Assembly (NCBI RefSeq): GCF_000002235.5
Contig: NW_022145526.1
Span: 1-64,000, forward strand
DNA length: 64,000 bases
Reading direction: 5' to 3'
Source of the DNA: Strongylocentrotus purpuratus
Lineage: Eukaryota; Echinodermata; Echinoidea; Camarodonta; Strongylocentrotidae
The number at the start of each line of letters is the position of its first letter. Position 1 is the stretch's first letter. The position numbers and the translations under genes are program-made. The notes under the pieces are model-generated. The model had not been told where the DNA came from. It saw nothing but the letters and a program-made list of their open reading frames with translations, and searched no databases. Below are positions 52,701 through 64,000 of this stretch, piece after piece.

Positions 52701-54329
52701 AATCCCTTCGCAAAAGGACTGACTTTAATGCCACTTTGCTTAATTAAAATATGTAGAGTCTTATCAATTGCAATAATTATTATTAACTTTAAAGAAGCTT
52801 GATAAGTTTGCCAATTTTTTTAGTAGTTTATTTATAGAATTGAATATATTTCGTTCATTCCGACAAGCATTATGGGGCACGAAAAGACAAATTACAGCGA
52901 GCCCATCGCGTCGCCCGAATCATGAGGTGATGTGGTTGCCCCCCCCCCCCCCAAAAAAAAAGATGTATTAAGGAGTTCTCAACCCCGAACTACCCCCTTC
53001 CTGTATTTTACCCCTACGGCTAGAATAGAGGGCGGTGTCCCATGTCCCATTCTGATAAGTTTTTCCATCAGTCATGACAAAAAAGTTATATGAGATAAAC
53101 AAACAATATTTTAGATAACGGGTTTTGAGTTTAGTCCTGAAAATTGGGAAATGACAATTATTAAAACTCTTTCGCTGTAAATGATAATGATTACATCATC
53201 TGAAAATATCATTTTTATGTAGAGAAATACACGATAAATGAAAAGAACTTTCCCCCAACTCTCTAGATTACCAACCCCATGTACACTGTACATTCTTCAT
53301 GCAACTTACAATTCATGCGTCCATTAATTGGATATAATACCATTTTTTACCAATGATGTTGTGCTCAGCATTTTTCTTTCGACACGTTATATATTACTAT
53401 ACTTGTATAGACCAAAAAAAATTGTACATATCTCTTGAATGCGAGAAACATAGTTTCCATGTTTGAGAAGGTACTTGTGACAAATGACCCGAGGCATAAT
53501 TATCGCAAGACATGACCACTCGATGGCAGCTCAAACGATTCCGTCTTCAAGAATATGAAATTGCTTTCATGATATAAAGTGACTCGGTAACATTGTTGAA
53601 GGTTGATAAAAAAAAATGGCATAAATGTTGTATGAAATGTTACTCATTATATTTCTTCTACTGCATGTACTAACCCTCTAAACATGCACAAAAATCCTGA
53701 TTTTGTTTTCAAACCACAAATATACTTATAGTTTTCTTTAAAGGCATCACTGTGCATCACCCTCTAACAGTAAATTCTCCCAACCTCATACAGTATACAG
53801 TGATGTGCCGCTCTAATGGGTTACTTTTTTGCAAAAAAATCCCTAAACATGGAACATAACTTTGTGCTGCAAAATCCCTAAAAGTGCCCCAACTTTTCAG
53901 ATCTTGGCCTTAAACATGGGGAAGTATTTTCTTCAGGAAAATATATCATTCATAATATCGCTAAAGTGAAAATTGCAGATGCAGAATCCCACAAAAATAA
54001 TTGAAATCAATTCACTTGTTCATGCAAAGTCCTCGCCGATGGTCGCACAGATTTATCAATATCATTAATTTGGGCTTCATGCATTGACATGTACATCACA
54101 AAAAAAACAATGAACATATTTTTGTAATTTTTCTCCAAAAAAGCAGCCCTGCGACTTGGCCTATTTTCGTTCCTAGAGATGTGAGATAATCAATATAATT
54201 AAAAGTGACAAAACAAGTAGACCTAGCAAGTTGGAAGAGAACCGCCTTGGAAAATATCCACCACTTTCAATAAAATCGTCACACCCGGTCGTCCCAGTTT
54301 TATTATAGTAAATTCAAGAGTAAGTGAGC
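52701..54329. other. Intergenic stretch without recognised gene
   Basis: Ordinary AT-rich DNA with one C/A run at about 52940-52962. No supported exon or RNA gene. Confidence 0.5.
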
Positions 54330-54860
54330 TCTTTCCAGATGTGCTGCTACTCGCCATGGGTGCTGCTCAATCAGGGACCGCTCGCTATTCATAAGGACCA
54401 CATTCCTATAAGGACCGCTATTCATAATTTGAGAAAAGGGTTATTATTCCTAAAGACAGCTATACATAATATGAGAAGAGGGTCGATATTCATGATACAA
54501 AATGGGGTCGTTTATATTCATAGGGGTCTCTGTTCATAATACTAGAAGAGGGTCGCTATTTATTATATACGTATTATGAATAGCAAACCTAATTTCGTAT
54601 TATGAATAGCGGTCTTTATGATGAGTACAGTAGTTACCCCCTCTAAAAATTATGAATAGTGCCCCTTCTTCATGTTTATGACTAGCGACCTCGATTTTGT
54701 ATCATGAATAGCGTTCCTTATGAGAAATGACCCTCAATGTGCATTATGAAAAACGACCCTTATCTCACATTATGAATAGCGGTTCTCATGCCTTCGTGAA
54801 TAGTGACCCCCTTTTCCTCGTTATAAATAGCGGTCCTTATGAATAGCCGTCCTTAAAATG
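54330..54860. repeat. Degenerate short repeat in both orientations (TATTCATAA-GACCGC)
   Basis: The left half repeats GGACCGCTATTCATAA-like units about every 30-35 bp. The right half repeats the complement, TTATGAATAGCGGTCCTT. The whole is a loose foldback made of minisatellite-like units, roughly 6-8 per side. Confidence 0.7.
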
Positions 54861-54874
54861 ACTAGCAAAGTTAC

Positions 54875-55175
54875 CCTGTCCTCCCCCCCCCCCCCCCCTC
54901 ACCCAGCGGGGAGGAACCCTGAGCCAGGTGCGGATCAAGCCGGCGGCGAGGGAGGGGCAAAATATTCAGCCGATTGGCCAAATGAGCGTGGGGGGGGGGG
55001 GGGTAGCGAGCACAAATTTTGTTTCAGTGGCTCAACAGGGGGGGGGGGGGGGAGGGGGTTTGAGCTCTACTTTTTTTTAAAACTTAACATCCCCCCCTCC
55101 CTTTGGGCAAACAAAAATTGCCTATTTTTTGGGCCAAGGGAAGGGCCCCCTCCCCTGGATCCTTCACTGTCCTGA
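54875..55175. repeat. C/G-run-rich short element
   Basis: Several C and G runs flank AGGTGCGGATCAAGCCGGCG and CCCTGGATCCTTCACTG, of the same C-rich class as 44770-44950. Open frames of Pro/Gly are artefacts. Confidence 0.5.
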
Positions 55176-55214
55176 GCTGCCCCGTGAGTTTCATGGACAA
55201 CGCAACCTAGTCTA

Positions 55215-57045
55215 TTTCTATCTGTACAATGTTCAAGCATATATACATTCAATTTCACTGAAACATTTCAAAGTCATTCTGAAATGTTTTCGGCCCTCTT
55301 GTTGGCCCTATAAACTTGATTTCTAGAAGAACCCCGGAGTGGTCCTCCTGGAGTTTGGGAAAGAATGCAACCCAGGTTTCTGCTCGATTTTTGGTACTTT
55401 TAATGAAAGTCGAATTCGCTTTTTTTGCTCTCACTAATATTGTACAGTCCATTTATATAGAAAGCATATACATTAAATTTCACTCACAAATATCAAAGTC
55501 ATTCTAAAAACATGTCTCAGGCCTTGTGTAGGCCCTAAGCTGGATTTCTAGGGGAATCTCTGAGTGCATGGAGTGGTCCCATGGAGTTTGGGGGAGAATG
55601 CAACCCAGTTTTCGTATCAAAATCTGTACTTTTACAAAGTCTAATTCGCTTTTTATTGCTCTCACTAATGTTGTACAGTCTATTTCTATCTGTAATATAT
55701 ATAGAAAGCATATTCATTAAATTTCACTCAAAAATTTCAAAGTCATTCTAAAAACATGTCTCAGGCCTTGTACAAGCCCTAAGCTGGATTTCTAGGGGGA
55801 ATCTCTGAGTGCATGGAGTGGTCCCTAGCTGGAGTTTGGGGGAGAATGAAACCCACTTTTCGTATCAAAATCTGTACTTTTACAAAGTCTAATTCGCTTT
55901 TTATTGCTCTCACTAATATTGTACAGTCTATTTCTATCTATGATATATATATAAATCATATACATTAAATTTCACTCAAAAATATCAAAGTCATTCTAAA
56001 ATGTGTCAGGCCTTGTGTAGGCAAGCTGGAGTTCTAGGGGTACCTCTGAGTGCATGGAGTGGTCCCCCGCAGTTTGGGGGAGAATGAAACCACTTTTCGT
56101 ATCAAAATCTGTACTTTTACAAAGTCTAATTCGCTTTTTATTGCTCTCACTAATATTGTACAGTCTATTTCTATCTATGATATATATATAAAGCATATAC
56201 ATTAAATTTCACTCAAAAATATCAAAGTCATTCTAAAATGTGTCAGGCCTTGTGTAGGCAAGCTGGAGTTCTAGGGGGAATCTCTGGGTGCATGGAGTGG
56301 TCCCCTGGAGTTTGGGGGAGAATGCAACCCACTTTTCGTATCAAAATCTGTACTTTTACAAAGTCTAATTCGCTTTTTATTGCTCTCACTAATGTTGTAC
56401 AGTCTATTTCTATCTGTATATAGAAAGCATATTCATTAAATTTCACTCAAAAATTTCAAAGTCATTCTAAAAACATGTCTCAGGCCTTGTTGCCCTAAGC
56501 TGGATTTCTAGGGGGAATCTCTTAGAGTGCATGGAGTGGTCCCCTGGAGTTTGGGGGAGAATGAAGCCCACTTTTCGTATCGAAATTTGTACTTTTACAA
56601 AGTCAAATTCGCTTTTTATTGCTCTCACTAATATTGTACAGTCTATTTCTATCTATGATATATATATAAAGCATATACATTAAATTTCACTCAAAAATAT
56701 CAAAGTCATTCTAAAATGTGTCAGGCCTTGTGTAGGCCCTAAGCTGGATTTCTAGGGGTACCTCTGAGTGCATGGAGTGGTCCCCCGGAGTTTGGGGGAG
56801 AATGCAATCCAGTTTTTGTATCGAAATTTGTACTTATACAAAGTCAAATTCGCTTTTTATTGCTCTCACTAATATTGTTCAGTCTATTTCTATCTGTGAT
56901 ATATATATAAAGCATATATATTAAATTTCACTCAAAAATATCAAAGTCATTCTAAAATGTGTCAGGCCTTGTGTAGGCCCAATGCTGGATCTCTTTAGGA
57001 TCCTGTGAGCGGTCCCCAGGAGTTTGGGGGAGAACGCAACGCATG
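55215..57045. repeat. Satellite array, eight units of about 240 bp
   Basis: The word CAAAGTCATTCT recurs at about 55270, 55495, 55740, 55988, 56226, 56460, 56702 and 56946. Each unit also has GCATGGAGTGGTCCC, GAGTTTGGGGGAGAATG, TAATTCGCTTTTTATTGCTC and a TATATATA stretch. The edge units (first and last) are the most divergent. No coding potential. Confidence 0.92.
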
Positions 57046-58035
57046 TTTGGTATTGACCCTGCTTGTAACATTAAGATTATAATTAAATGTTTTTCATTCC
57101 AAATTTGCTTTCCCATGATATAAAGAAATTTGTTATTTACATCATTCGGACATCAATTGAAAAGCCACTGTGGGAATACTTCAACAAATGCCGTATCAAA
57201 AAGTTTACCATCGCCTTGAAAATGAGTTTGTCTTGCAAACCTTTCTTGATAGAGAGTCTTTTGATGCGTTTATAACAAACTACTGTTAATTGATAAGCCC
57301 TATTCCTATCGTGCTAAAATTTAATGATCTGAATCCTAATAAGTATTATAACATTACTGTAACATTTTCATAAAATTAAACATTGTTTTTATATTTTTTT
57401 TAATTGATTCATTTAATTTTTTCTACGCCCTCTATCATCAATTTACTCATCTAACTATGTATTATTCTGTCAAAGGACCACATATTTTGTTTTAATTTAG
57501 TTTTTAAAGTCAACGTGTCTTATATGCTCCATCTTATATTCAATTTATTTGTTTAGGTAACTCAAGCGTGACAGAATGGACACCCAATCCTCACATATTT
57601 ATGGATTTACTCTTTATTTTTTTATTTTTTTTATAGTTTATTTTGCGGAAAGTTTTCCCCTAAAGTGCAAAAATTAAAAATATATGTTTTGAAAACCTAT
57701 GATATAATGTATTGGGGCAGGGCTCCCCGAAATGGAGTGCATTGTGATACTTTTGATTCACTCTCCTTAAGGGCTCATCTTTGATTTTTTTTCTTTTGTA
57801 ACTATGCGGGTATTATTTGTCAGTGCTTTCATGGGCCCTGAACAAGCGCATAGCTAGGATTTTATTTTAGGGTTTCGAATCACTTACAGAGTGCGCGAAG
57901 CGCCCTAGCTCCTGTGCGAATGCTGAAGCTTTGAAGTTTCATAAAACTATAAACTGAAGACGATTCGTTGTACCGTCCTCTACTTTTAATCCTTTTCTGA
58001 ATGTTCAAAAATAATGTTTGATTCATTGTTATGCA
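57046..58035. other. Intergenic stretch without recognised gene
   Basis: AT-rich. Near 57885-57915 a short GC-rich word (GTGCGCGAAGCGCCCTAGCT) resembles the start of the C-rich element that follows. Confidence 0.45.
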
Positions 58036-58665
58036 GTGGCGTAATGAGTAAAAACTTTCTTTTTTTTGGGGGGGGGGGCAGAACAAAAATTTGCATCACC
58101 ATCCGACTCTTACATGTTGCATGCCTGTAGGCCCCGCGGAACGTTTTTTTCAAAGTGGGAGAGGAAGGGGCTAAAGTATTTACGACCAGGTAGAGTTAAG
58201 CGTAAATTGGCGTGGGGTCCAGGGCCCCTAATAGGGTCCAGGGGACAGAGCTCCAGGAAGCTAGGGGATTTAGGAATTTAACGGTCGGATGAGCATTCAG
58301 AGGCCCGCCTTAGGGCCCTTGGTGGGGTCCAGGGGGTGCAGCACGGGGGTGATACAAAATTTCGAATTTTTGTTTGCGCTGGGCTGGGCTGCTGGCTATA
58401 GAATTCAAAGCTCGTTTCACAATTACATTTTCTAATAAATGAGTATGATGCATATATAATGTTGTTTCTTTTATAATATTTTTAACACAGTCTTTATCAT
58501 GTCTCTTTGTCGGGGTCCAGGGGGTGCAGCACGGGGGTGATACAAAATTTCGAATTTTTGTTTGCGCTGGGCTGGGCTGGTGGCTATAGAATTCAAAGCT
58601 CGTTTCACAATTACATTTTCTAATAAATGATTATGATGCATATTTATTCGTCCTCTTACTTTTTT

Positions 58666-58703
<38 letters not shown>

Positions 58704-58790
58704 TTTTTTTTTTTTTTTTTTGGGGGGGGGGCGACCCCCCCCCCCCCATCGCCCCCCCCCACCTAGCTATGCGCCTGGCACTAACACCGT
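58036..58790. repeat. G/C-rich element with internal 181-bp duplication
   Basis: It contains GGGTCCAGGGCCCCTAATAG and AGAGCTCCAGGAAGCT, words shared (in complement) with the inner repeats of the hAT-like element at 7296-8402. A block starting GGGGTCCAGGGGGTGCAGCA at about 58325 is repeated at about 58506. The right part has a TC microsatellite, a T run and C runs. Confidence 0.65.
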
Positions 58791-60044
58791 CCATCTGGAT
58801 AGGGGCGAAAAACTGAGCGTGACAGACGGGTACAAGCAAAGTGTGCAGGCATTGAAATAATGACATAATACATTAGTAAACAACAACATTTTAAAGCATC
58901 TTTCTCTGGTGTGCTTTAGCGGTGAAATGGTCACTTATCATGATAATTAAAGTTTTTTGCAAGAGAAGTTTAATCTTCGATCTTCGATCAAAGCTTTGGA
59001 AATATAAAACGATGTAATTTCAAATTCCAAAAAGTACATGCAGAACAAGACCTAAAAAAGCATGAAGTCTGCAAAATTGTATTTTACGTCATTTTTATAT
59101 ATACAAATGAAAAAAACAAATACAAGTACCTACAACAGCGTAACGGAAGGGACACAAAATTGTTTTACCTTTGACCTGCTATAAACGTTACATTTTTGTG
59201 CATTTATATTATCTTGAAGATATTAAAACAAATTATTGACAAAACAGATAATATGAACTTCACATACTTTTTACCATAAATATGTAGTTCTTTATTAATT
59301 TATGGCTTTAAAAAGGGAATTTGGAGTAAAAATATCGCGAAATTAAAAATGTCAATATTGTTTAATGTACGTTCATCTGATACCGAAGACAACTACAATG
59401 TTATTTAGTTATAAATACAAATACACGCTTTATAGACTAAACAATTTCATGAAATTATTCACATTTATATAGTTTTTCATCAGATTTGAAGTTTGCGATT
59501 CTTAGCTTGATATAATGTCTGCGTCTTTCGTATCACAAAAAGAAGAAGAGCTTTTGTCAGCAATCTACCCATCTTTTTCTAAGCTTGTACTGATACACAC
59601 CAAAAGAAATATAATTTGTAATTATTGCTTTGATGGGGAAATTATTTAAAACAAAATTTGACCAGAGAAAACAAAAGGAGGGGGGAGGGGAAATTTGTGT
59701 ACTAGTGAAGGTTTATGGGTACTTTGATTTTGCCAGCGGGGTGAGGGGGACCCTCTCAGATCCTTAACCGAATGCACCACTGTAAATATCCCGCTTACAT
59801 GTTATTTACCAAATGAATGATTAACAATTTCGATAAATTGGTCGTTGATGATTCGGACATGTATATTACAAGATTTGTGTTGTAGAAATGGATAAAATGT
59901 ACTTGAACAAAGCAATATACAAAATTATTTATACTGCTGATAAGAAGAAGCAGCAGCTGTATTGACTTACTAGTTATAGTTATAGTTACTATAACTACTA
60001 CACATACTACTACTGTAGTAGTATGTGTAGTAGTAGTAGTAGTA

Positions 60045-60082
<38 letters not shown>

Positions 60083-62860
60083 ACGTATCGGAAGTTGTAA
60101 CACAAAACAGTAGTAGTAGTAGTAGCAGCATAAAAGGACACGTATCGCATCTCCGATTTATCTATGTATCTACCGGACCCCGTGCAAGGAAATGATTGAT
60201 ATGGCGACCATGCCTTTTTGCCTTGCCACATGTTCTTCAACGCTTTGTAATATACTTCCTTTCTACGTTTATAGAGAGCTTTGTACAATCACTAACAAAC
60301 CTTCTTAGAACATATCATTTTAGCAATTGGAGGAACTTTAGGGATGTTCCATTTGCTTCCTCCCCCACCCCCTCCCCTCCCCCTCTTATAGTATACCTGC
60401 TTGATGTTATTTTGTGCGCTTAGAAACAGTATGTTATGTACTAATAGAGGACTATTTGAGACCAATGGTTATTAAAGTTAAAGTATACATGATGTAGCAC
60501 ATATCAAATACACCCAAGGAAAACAAAAACAAAAACAAACAGAACATTTCACAGACAGTGATGAATGCATATGTCCGAGTAATATATGACAGTCACGTAT
60601 ATTATGTATCAGAGGCTCTGCGTGGCTGCACAGACTGGGATTGCAGGCTCGCAAACAAGAACATCTTTCACTAACGTGTAAAGGGTCATTTTGTGACTAT
60701 ACGTAATTATTTTGGTAATACATTGGTGAGGAACTACAAAATTCCTGGACTTTGTCAATTAGAGAGTATTACAAAAATGAATGGTCAAAGTGAAACTACA
60801 ACTATACACTACCTAAAATAACATACATAGTATTTGTAATAAAAGTAATAGTGTTACTAGAGTACCAGTAGGCACATTGACCTAATTATTTTTATTATTT
60901 ATAATATAATTTTATTATCACTATTATTATTATCACTATTATTATTATCATTATTTTTTTAATTATTATTATTATGATTGATATTATCATCACTATTATT
61001 ATTAGTTGTAGTAGTAGTAGTAGTAGCAGTAGTAGTATTATCATTCTTGTCATTAATACTGTAGTGTTATCATCATAATAATTGTTTAATTGTTATTAGC
61101 ACTACAATGGTAGAACAAGCACTGACACCCAGTAAACTAGTTCATGTAGCATTTTTACTACTACTAGTATTGGTTGTGAGGGAAGTAGAATGGTAAAAAA
61201 TGGTTTGTACGTATCATTCGTGAAAACTGGAAAAATTCACCTCACTAAGATATTTTGATTGGGGGGTTTCCATATTCAAGCTTATAAACATTGATCTTAA
61301 TATTTACTCGATTCGTGAATGATTTGTGGAAGCATTCTAATAAAAAAAATTAAACTGTTTCTATCAAAACCAACTTTATATCAGGGTGGACTTCCCCCTT
61401 TAACTGAAAGTATCACCAGAGACGAATATTAATGACTCCCAAATATCAGAAGCATAACTTTAATTCCATTCTAGTTCGTTTATCAGAATAAATGCTATAA
61501 TCTTAACATAAATACAGTAGGATATTGAAGTCCTGTTCAGTCTCCAAAAATAAGTCTGATTGAAACTAGCGTTGGGCACTTAAACTTTAGGAATGGAATG
61601 TAGAAGGACATTTGACCAATTTTATCGTTCACTTGGGATATAATGGGATTTGTGGTGAGCTCCCTCTCCCTCTCTCTCTCTCTCTCAACTTATTTTACAA
61701 TACTTCTTTTGATTTCATGCTCTTTCCGTCCATGCTCTTTCTTATCCAGCTCTGTTCTTTACATGAAGTTGTGCAGATATATAAATATGTACAGTGATGT
61801 GGAAGATCTAATCTATGTGTACGGTAAAAAAAAGAACAGGCGCAATCCTAGCCCAACTATGTTTTCTACACCTCCGGTGATTGCACTATATTTCAGTTAG
61901 AATTTAGTGGCATAATATGTTGCAGACATAATGGTATATTTATTCTAACCTCTGGTTTTACCCCCAAAATGGAATTCTTTGATGCCATTTCATTCGACAA
62001 TGTATATCAAGACTAAATTTATTAATGAGTCATCATTCGTTTAATTTTTAAATGGATGTCATATTTAGACACGTGACGTAATCAAGTGGTATAATCACTC
62101 GATCGGGATGTAAGATGGTAAAATGTTAATTGTTATCTCTCTTTATCTCTCTTTTCAGAAAATGTATTTTGTTTATTGCGTTTTCTCTCTCTTTCATGTC
62201 TATCTTTTCATTGTTGTTGTTATCACTGGACGTGGAGGCCTGGCCACCCATGCTCTTAATTACCTACACCACTTGTGCCAGGAGACAATTGTGTTGTAAT
62301 GGATGATTCTCTGCTTTGTTTTTGCAAAAATATATATACAGCAGGGTAACTACCTCGGTATCTATAATTATAAACGACACTGGACAGATGTTTGAACAAC
62401 AGCGATACAGAATTACAATGATTTTATTCCAAATTCCATCACTTTCTATAATTTCCTTGTTCGTGCTAGTCTTCAAGTTCAACACTCATTTTTGGTGTGA
62501 AAACAATGCAGTAAATGGAAGCCAGTTGAATTCCAATTTCCATGCCGGTGTTGAATTAGCATTTTAGAGGTGTCTTTTCTAAGACTCCGAGTTGATGTTT
62601 GGTTGTGCAATGTTTGAAACATCAGGGGCCTTCTGTCAATTGACAATTGAACAACGATTTCATTTTAAGATCTCCAGTAGCTGATAATACTAATGAAATG
62701 AATATACAATGTAAGCATCTTCTCCATTTTATATATTAGCCCCATATCAAGCGATGCGATTATAGCCTTGCAATGAGAGTACACGCTCATACCATAGTAG
62801 GTTCATGTTTATACATTAGTGTACGGTGTACCTACTTAATGTACTCCTATGATACATAAT
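58791..62860. other. AT-rich intergenic stretch with microsatellites
   Basis: No gene was recognised. It holds a TAG trinucleotide repeat (about 60003-60125), an ATT-type repeat (about 60890-61045), a TC repeat (about 61663-61686) and a lone MITE terminus (about 61365-61402). Confidence 0.5.
60003..60125. repeat. TAG/CTA trinucleotide microsatellite
   Basis: Long TAG tracts interrupted once by unique sequence. Tyr- or Thr-rich open frames on the minus strand are compositional. Confidence 0.9.
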
Positions 62861-62976
62861 ATGCCATGTCCATTGGAAGACAAGGAATTGACCCCTAGCT
62901 GCCACATTCCTAAAGTGTGGTCAGAACAGGAATGTGGCAAGGGTCAAACCCTTGACCCCCGATGGACATGGCATGT
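62861..62976. repeat. Small foldback element
   Basis: ATGCCATGTCCATTGG on the left is mirrored by GATGGACATGGCAT on the right, with inner pairs GCCACATTCCT and AGGAATGTGGC. Confidence 0.7.
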
Positions 62977-64000
62977 GTCCGAACGTCTGAACATTGTATG
63001 TGCACTGCTTGGAAATGCCCACACACTCTGCAAATTATTCATTGAACAACTCAATATCAATTGTGAGCATATTGGAGGCAATACTGAAGTAATTGTTTCT
63101 TTGTTTATATTTTGTTCTGTGATATAATCATAAAATACAAAATACAGCATGAGTTGACTTTGTTCAGAGTACGATTATGCGAATTTAAATTTGGTTTCGA
63201 AGTAAAATTAATAAGGACATTCTGAGACATTTCTACCAAATCATTTTAATCCTTTAATTATGTACTTGCAATTCTGCATGTATTTCAGCGAAAGCAATGT
63301 TTATGTAAAAATTATGATTTATGTTTCTCAACATAACTGTTTGTAATAGGTCAATTTGATTCAAATCCGTTAATTCGGCTGACAGACACGGGTTCAGTTA
63401 CTAAATCACATCTTTTATTTTATAATTTTTAAACTTTGGTAATCATTTCCCTTTTGTGGCAGAAATCTATGTTATTCCCATTAGTCTAGAGTTCATCAGA
63501 AGGAAACAAAAGTATCATATTGATAACATTGTTGGTGATAGTATTTTTATTTTTCATGATCGAAAACGACATAGGTGTGCATAAGGTAGCTGCTCAGGCA
63601 CTTTAATAGACGCTTGTTCCAAACATAATACATGTACATGTATATCTGTTAACAGTTTCAGATCAGAGACTGTGCCTCACAGACTAGTTATTTCAAGGCA
63701 TGTTTTATTCCCTTGCCCATGTTACCGGAAGGACTCTGTTTCAAACGTTTCGCGGGGTTTTATCAGACTTGGCGCGCCGTATCTTCCCAACATTGTGCTT
63801 TAATTTAGCCCATAATATTGCCAAAAGGAAATAATCATGTGGAATATGACTACCGATTTCAATGACTGGCTTATTAGTCCTTTATGTTGGATGCATATTT
63901 GGTGCTACAGTATTCCTGGTATCCATTCCTGAAATGATATTAAATGGTGGATTGATGCTGAGAAACATGAGATGAACCACGTACATCATCACTCGAGTGT
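62977..64000. other. Intergenic right edge
   Basis: Ordinary AT-rich sequence. I see no supported exon, repeat or RNA gene. Confidence 0.45.

Noticed and set aside
54330-54860. A CRISPR-like array
   Set aside because: The units are degenerate, have no unique spacers of fixed length, switch orientation, and the DNA is animal nuclear.
59795-60288. Poly-Tyr and poly-Thr frames
   Set aside because: Products of the TAG trinucleotide microsatellite.

Overview
The window looks like nuclear DNA of a sea urchin (Echinoidea). The strongest reason is a minus-strand NLR (NOD-like receptor) gene whose first exon encodes a hydrophobic leader ending in the 2A translational-recoding motif GDVETNPGP. This arrangement is known from the expanded NLR family of the purple sea urchin. 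The rest fits such a genome: small exons in long introns, dense short DNA transposons (foldback, hAT-like, Tc1/pogo-like), tRNA-derived SINEs, microsatellites, and very many poly-C/poly-G runs. The species cannot be told from the sequence alone. No autonomous transposase or reverse transcriptase gene was recognised.

Three host genes can be supported. (1) A plus-strand gene at 3712-6695 has three exons and encodes a small secreted cysteine-rich protein with a single IGF-binding-protein-type domain; exon 3 reads as if one base were missing. (2) A minus-strand C2H2 zinc-finger gene at 18094-11012 has three coding exons. Its large last exon holds three 34-residue tandem repeats and then two copies of a 12-finger module. 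The open frame is broken at four places, each equivalent to one lost base. (3) A minus-strand NLR gene at 45188-26696 has eleven coding exons whose splice phases all join into one 1395-codon frame. Its order is 2A-type signal sequence, Death domain, NACHT NTPase, six leucine-rich-repeat exons, a short linker exon, and a last exon with twelve copies of a 21-residue repeat.

Layout: 1-3700 repeats and low-complexity DNA; 3.7-6.7 kb IGFBP-like gene; 6.7-11 kb repeats including a whole 1.1-kb hAT-like element with perfect 8-bp target duplication; 11-18.1 kb zinc-finger gene; 18.1-26.7 kb repeats and SINEs; 26.7-45.2 kb NLR gene with transposons in its introns; 45.2-64 kb repeat-rich DNA with no recognised gene, including an eight-copy satellite of about 240 bp at 55.2-57.0 kb. 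A segment several kb long lies upstream of both the zinc-finger gene (about 19.1-22.3 kb) and the NLR gene (about 45.5-50.1 kb), in the same orientation, so two unrelated genes have related 5' flanks.

The genes do not form a pathway. The NLR is a candidate cytosolic or dually targeted immune sensor, the zinc-finger protein a likely nuclear DNA-binding protein, and the IGFBP-like protein a likely secreted factor. Exon coordinates were deduced by eye from splice signals and phase agreement.
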